Below, piece after piece: positions 30,580 through 33,986 of a stretch of DNA of 33,986 nucleotides. Within the stretch, counting starts at the first letter, position 1. Each line of letters starts with the position of its first letter. The notes beneath the pieces were generated by a model. It was not told where the DNA came from. It worked only from the letters and a program-made list of their open reading frames with translations, and ran no database searches. The translations under genes and the position numbers were made by a program. Source of the stretch: Candidatus Uhrbacteria bacterium (GTDB lineage: Bacteria > Patescibacteriota > Patescibacteriia > UBA9934); the NCBI GenBank assembly GCA_943358395.1, contig CALRGY010000012.1, forward strand, positions 1 to 33,986, in the 5' to 3' direction.

Positions 30580-32820
30580 TTAGAAGAGGTCGTTGATATC
30601 ACTTACTGAGTAATATGCTTCTGTGCGATCGAAGTCACTTGTGCTGTCGATGTCGTTGCCGATGGTGTAGTTGCTGTAGAGAGAGTCTGGGACAGAAACC
30701 AAGACTTCTTTCCAATCTGCACCGTAATCGGACTTCACGAGCGATGAGCTTTCGTAGTGGCGAAGTGTACGTGTTTCTTCTACGGCGTACACCTTGGATG
30801 AGCTGTCGAATTTCACGAGCACGCTTCCTGGGCGATACGTCACGTTCTTGCCAATAGTGAGTGATGCCATGAAGCTGCTGCTCACGGTTTCCACGTCGTC
30901 GAAGTCGCTGTACCAGTTAAAGTACACGCTTTCGTTTGCAAACACATGGCGCTTGCCGTCGTCACCATAGAAGTACACGGCTTTACATGGATCCGTTGCT
31001 GTTGCCTTTGTGCTACATGCGGTTTTGATGAGCGATCCGGTTGCAACCGTGGTTTTGTCGGTGACTTTGATGGTGCGAGACGATCCCTTCGTCCAATCGC
31101 CATTCTCATCTTCACAGTACGCGTAGGCTGTATAGCTGCCGTCGTTGGTGAAGGTGTAAGACTTTTTGAAGGTTCCACTATAATCAGTCATCGATCCAAC
31201 GAGTGATCCAGAAACGTAGAGCTTACATGCTTCTGCATCGAGCGTTCCGTATGGGGTAACGCTGATCGTTGTTGATTCATCTTCTGTTGCGGTAGATGGC
31301 GAAACGGCTGGAACGGTGAAGGTGCCGTTATCATCTTCGTTGCTGACTTTGATGGTGCGAGATGATCCGCGCGTCCAATCGCCATTCTCATCTTCACAAT
31401 ATGCGTATGCTGTGTAGCTTCCATCGTTTGTAAAGGTGTAGGACTTCTTGAACGTTCCGCTGTAGTCGGTCATCGATCCGATGAGACTTCCTTCAACGTA
31501 GAGCTTACATGCTTCTGCATCGAGCGTTCCGTATGGCGTAACACTGATGGTTGTCGCTTCGTCTTCTGTAGCGGTCGCTGGTAAAACGATTGGAACGGTG
31601 AAGGTACCGTTATCATCTTCGTTGCTTACTGTGATCGTTCGCGATGTTCCGGTGGTAACGTCGTATGAAGCATCGGTACAGACGGCGTATACCGTGTACG
31701 ATCCATCGTTCGTAAAGGTGTAATCGATTTCAAACGTGCCGTCGCTGTTGCGATCCATGTCGCCAACATTGCTGCCGTTCACGTACAAATCACACCATGA
31801 AACTTTCTCGTCGCTTGTTGGGGCAACGGTGATCGTTACCTCTTCATCTTCTGTAGCCGTTGAAGGGGAAACGCGTGGCACGGTTGGTGCATCGTCGTTT
31901 GAATCTTCCTCTGAAACGGTTACGGTGCGAGATGATCCCTTTGTCCAGTTGCCATTTTCATCTTCGCAATAGGCATACACGGTGTAGTCGCCGTCGTTTG
32001 TGAAGGTGTAGGACTTTTTGAATGTTCCGCTGGATTCGGTCATCGATCCTACCGATGATCCTGAAACGTAGAGTGTGCAGGCTTCAGCGTCGAGTGTTCC
32101 GTATGGAGTTACACTGATGGTTGTCGATTCATCTTCCGTTGCGGTTGCTGGGGAAACGGCTGGAACGGTGAATGTTCCGTCAACATCGCCATCGCCTACT
32201 GTGATCGAGCGCGATGTTCCGCTGGTGGTATTGTTGTCGCCGTCGGTACATTTTGCGTACACGGTGTAGCTTCCAGTATTGGTAAATGTGTATTCGCGGA
32301 TGAATGCCGTGCCGGTTTTGGTCATGTCGCCAACATTGGTTCCGTTCACGTACAAATCGCACCATGCTGGAGCAGATTCTCCGAATGGACCAACGCTGAT
32401 GGTGGTTGATTCATCTTCTGTTGCGGTAGATGGGGAAACAGCAGGAACCGTTGGGCCAACGGTGTCGATTTCCATGGTTACCGATGCGGTTGCGCTGGTT
32501 GCGGAGTTGTTGAGCGCACGTACGGAAAAGGTGTACCAGCCGTCGGTGAGGGTGGAAAGGGTGTATGTGCTGACGTTGGAAAGGCTGGTCCAGCTTCCGT
32601 TGTCGAGCATAATCTCATACCAGGTTGCGCCCGAAGGGCGTTCCCATGTGATGGTTGGCGTGGTGTCATTGGTATATGCTCCACCGGTAACTGAAACGTT
32701 GCTTGGGGCAGAAAGTGATGCCGCAATGCTTAGAGCAAAGGTTTTGGTTGGCAATGCAGAAAGTGCCATGGAAAGCACGACGGTTGCTGCAAAAACCTTT
32801 TTGAGGAAACGTGTGGTCAT
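30580..32820 (-). CDS. Secreted Ig-repeat surface protein with S-layer-type C-terminus
   Basis: A 746-residue protein. A signal peptide (about residues 1-30, core FAATVVLSMALSALP) is followed by an Fn3/Ig-like domain (TPTITWERPSGATWYEIMLD). Five tandem Ig-like repeats of about 95 residues come next, each starting VP.VSP.TATEDE and each with two Cys (C.LYV and Y..C.D), likely a disulfide. Repeats 2, 4 and 5 are nearly alike; 1 and 3 form a second type. The last 150 residues (VYFYGDDGKRHVFANESVYFNWYSDF, VLVKFDSSSKVYAV, YTIGNDIDS) match the C-terminus of the giant protein. Probably a surface-layer or adhesin protein. An AATACT box at 32844-32849 is the likely -10. Confidence 0.88.
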   Translation of the reverse strand: MTTRFLKKVFAATVVLSMALSALPTKTFALSIAASLSAPSNVSVTGGAYTNDTTPTITWERPSGATWYEIMLDNGSWTSLSNVSTYTLSTLTDGWYTFSVRALNNSATSATASVTMEIDTVGPTVPAVSPSTATEDESTTISVGPFGESAPAWCDLYVNGTNVGDMTKTGTAFIREYTFTNTGSYTVYAKCTDGDNNTTSGTSRSITVGDGDVDGTFTVPAVSPATATEDESTTISVTPYGTLDAEACTLYVSGSSVGSMTESSGTFKKSYTFTNDGDYTVYAYCEDENGNWTKGSSRTVTVSEEDSNDDAPTVPRVSPSTATEDEEVTITVAPTSDEKVSWCDLYVNGSNVGDMDRNSDGTFEIDYTFTNDGSYTVYAVCTDASYDVTTGTSRTITVSNEDDNGTFTVPIVLPATATEDEATTISVTPYGTLDAEACKLYVEGSLIGSMTDYSGTFKKSYTFTNDGSYTAYAYCEDENGDWTRGSSRTIKVSNEDDNGTFTVPAVSPSTATEDESTTISVTPYGTLDAEACKLYVSGSLVGSMTDYSGTFKKSYTFTNDGSYTAYAYCEDENGDWTKGSSRTIKVTDKTTVATGSLIKTACSTKATATDPCKAVYFYGDDGKRHVFANESVYFNWYSDFDDVETVSSSFMASLTIGKNVTYRPGSVLVKFDSSSKVYAVEETRTLRHYESSSLVKSDYGADWKEVLVSVPDSLYSNYTIGNDIDSTSDFDRTEAYYSVSDINDLF
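31045..32455 (-). repeat. Five tandem Ig-like repeats (~285 bp each)
   Basis: Repeats begin near 32455, 32170, 31880, 31590 and 31310, reading leftward. The last two are almost identical in protein sequence (VEGSLIGSM versus VSGSLVGSM) and also close in DNA, pointing to recent duplication. Confidence 0.82.
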
Positions 32821-32843
32821 AAAATGTGGTGAAATTAAAGGGA

Positions 32844-32849
32844 AGTATT
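32844..32849 (-). promoter_or_regulatory. -10 box of the Ig-repeat protein gene
   Basis: AATACT on the minus strand, 23 nt before the ATG at 32820. It is about 55 bp from the left end of the IS30-family element, so the insertion may have replaced upstream regulatory sequence. Confidence 0.4.
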
Positions 32850-32903
32850 CCTAAGCATTGCAGCGCATTTTCACGGTTTCGTCAATGTTTTTGCCCTCAG
32901 CGA

Positions 32904-32924
32904 GTTCAAGGCACATAGCACCAC
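32904..32924 (+). repeat. IS30 left inverted repeat
   Basis: GTTCAAGG and ATAGCACCAC match the right end with a three- versus four-base middle. Confidence 0.8.
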
Positions 32925-32963
32925 CCTGTCGCCATTGAGGTATCGGAAAGACCCGTCTCGGGA

Positions 32964-32969
32964 CATACT
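32964..32969 (+). promoter_or_regulatory. Transposase -10 box
   Basis: CATACT, 8 nt before the transposase ATG; same spacing as at several chromosomal genes in the window. The resulting message would be leaderless. Confidence 0.4.
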
Positions 32970-32977
32970 TTTTCTGT

Positions 32978-33979
32978 ATGCCAAAGGGATCTCTGCTTAC
33001 CGACATCGACCGTCAGGTCATTGAGCTTGGTGTTCGGAAAAAGAAGGGAGTTCGAGAGATTGCCAGGATCATTGGAAGAAGCCATTCCATCGTGTCTCGA
33101 GAGATTCGGCGGAACAGTGGTGTTCGAGGTTACCGGCGAGATATCGCCGGTCGACTTTCTGGTGTGCGTGCCCGGAAGACCAACAAGAGAAAACTTGAGA
33201 AAGATCTTGTGCTACAGAAATATGTTCGAGATCAGATTCATGCAGGGCTTTCGCCAGAACAGATCGCCGGACAGATGAAGGCTCTTCCACCAAAGATTCT
33301 TGGAAAAGCGTCTGTAAGCCACGAAGCAATTTACGCGTGGGTTTACGACGGAGATGGAAAAGATTGTATTCCATATTTACGGAAACGACATCGGAAACGA
33401 CGGAAGAAGAGTACACGACGAAAGCAGCGTCTCACACTGCAAAATAGGGTCAGTATTCACATTCGACCCAAAAGAATCACGAACAGAACAGGATTCGGAG
33501 ACTGGGAAGATGACAGTGTCATTTGTAGTGGTGGTCGGTCGGTGCTCGCTGTGCAATATCACCGGACACTCATGCTTGCGAGGATTTCCAAGGTTCCAGA
33601 TAAGAGCGCAACGAGTCATGAGTGGGCGCTCAGAGCCAAGATGGAGCGAGATCCAAAAGGATTGTGGAAAAGCATCACGAGAGACAACGGAACAGAGAAT
33701 GCGCTCCATGACGAAACAAGAAAACAGTATGGCGTCAAAAGTTACTTCTGTGACACATACTCATCCTGGCAAAAAGGTGGTGTTGAGAACCTCAACGGTC
33801 TCATCCGACAATACTTCCCAAAAAGCCTCAATCTCGACCGTATTCCACAGGAGGCCGTTGCCATGGTCGAGCACATGCTCAATACTCGTCCAAGAAAGAA
33901 GCTCAACTATTTAACCCCGAACCAGGCGTTGGAACGATATTTACTCAAAAGGGAGCGAAGTGGTGCTATAAATCCTTGA
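32978..33979 (+). CDS. IS30-family transposase
   Basis: A 333-residue DDE transposase. The N-terminal helix-turn-helix (LLTDIDRQVIELGVRKKKGVREIARIIGRSHSIVSREIRRN) is typical of IS30, then HAGLSPEQIAGQMK and SHEAIYAWVY. Catalytic residues are visible in GDWEDDSV (first Asp), TRDNGTEN (second Asp) and WQKGGVENLNGLIRQYFPK (Glu). The frame is intact, so the element may be active. The TGA lies inside the right terminal repeat. Confidence 0.95.
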   Translation: MPKGSLLTDIDRQVIELGVRKKKGVREIARIIGRSHSIVSREIRRNSGVRGYRRDIAGRLSGVRARKTNKRKLEKDLVLQKYVRDQIHAGLSPEQIAGQMKALPPKILGKASVSHEAIYAWVYDGDGKDCIPYLRKRHRKRRKKSTRRKQRLTLQNRVSIHIRPKRITNRTGFGDWEDDSVICSGGRSVLAVQYHRTLMLARISKVPDKSATSHEWALRAKMERDPKGLWKSITRDNGTENALHDETRKQYGVKSYFCDTYSSWQKGGVENLNGLIRQYFPKSLNLDRIPQEAVAMVEHMLNTRPRKKLNYLTPNQALERYLLKRERSGAINP

Positions 33980-33981
33980 AC
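33960..33981 (-). repeat. IS30 right inverted repeat
   Basis: GTGGTGCTAT, four bases and CCTTGAAC: inverted match to the left end, overlapping the last codons and stop of the transposase. Confidence 0.8.
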
Positions 33982-33986
33982 CTACC

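Larger units (their letters stand above)
32904..33981 (+). mobile_element. IS30-family insertion sequence, apparently complete
   Basis: About 1.08 kb, in the usual IS30 size range, bounded by imperfect inverted repeats. Left: GTTCAAGG-CAC-ATAGCACCAC (32904-32924). Right (reverse complement of 33960-33981): GTTCAAGG-ATTT-ATAGCACCAC. The single transposase gene fills it, and its stop codon lies inside the right repeat. Exact ends and target duplication cannot be fixed because only 5 bp remain after the right repeat. Confidence 0.85.

Noticed and set aside
1-33986. TGA recoded to Gly as in Gracilibacteria (code 25)
   Set aside because: TGA ends well-defined genes such as cysS (4242-4244), the cupin fusion and the transposase, at the expected C-termini.

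Overview
The window looks like a chromosomal segment of a Patescibacteria (Candidate Phyla Radiation) bacterium. This rests on recognition of families without any search: a paired membrane protein and VirD4/TraG-like ATPase with a C-terminal zinc ribbon, very large secreted proteins ending in an S-layer-type module typical of CPR, compact gene packing, and few Shine-Dalgarno sequences. TGA is used as an ordinary stop, so the Gly-recoding of Gracilibacteria/Absconditabacteria does not apply. I cannot place it below phylum level.

Layout. 1-2450: unresolved left edge, a minus-strand kinase-like protein, tRNA-Pro(GGG), a small conserved hypothetical and a YbhB-type PEBP protein. 2573-9150: a plus-strand housekeeping run with an alkyltransferase-like protein, cysteinyl-tRNA synthetase, the membrane protein/TraG-like ATPase pair, undecaprenyl-diphosphatase (UppP) and an RlmI-like methyltransferase. 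9292-11554: a coiled-coil protein, a DEDD exonuclease-like protein, a DUF6165 protein and a nucleotidyltransferase-cupin fusion, closed by a strong terminator. 11648-23239: one 3863-residue secreted repeat protein filling a third of the window. 23261-25079: a probably frameshifted small protein and a degenerate kinase-like protein. 25170-32820: surface and exported proteins (sialidase-like propeller, FG-GAP-like propeller, a 323-residue exported protein, a five-repeat Ig-like protein), with a Fic AMPylase under a striking operator array and one hypothetical among them. 32904-33981: an apparently complete IS30-family insertion sequence.

How the parts fit. UppP, the nucleotidyltransferase-cupin fusion and the many exported proteins all point to the cell envelope. 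The giant protein and the 746-residue protein share a homologous C-terminal module of about 130-150 residues, so they are probably attached to the surface in the same way.

The most unusual signals are: (1) a family of four dispersed nested inverted-repeat elements, 68-152 bp, whose stems differ in sequence but stay paired; (2) two 28-bp-spaced operator dyads 52 bp apart at the fic promoter; (3) -10 boxes lying 7-8 nt before many start codons, implying leaderless mRNAs; (4) a 1.65-kb internal super-repeat in the giant gene; (5) a possible -1 frameshift at an A6 tract; and (6) a cysteinyl-tRNA synthetase whose HIGH motif lacks its first histidine.
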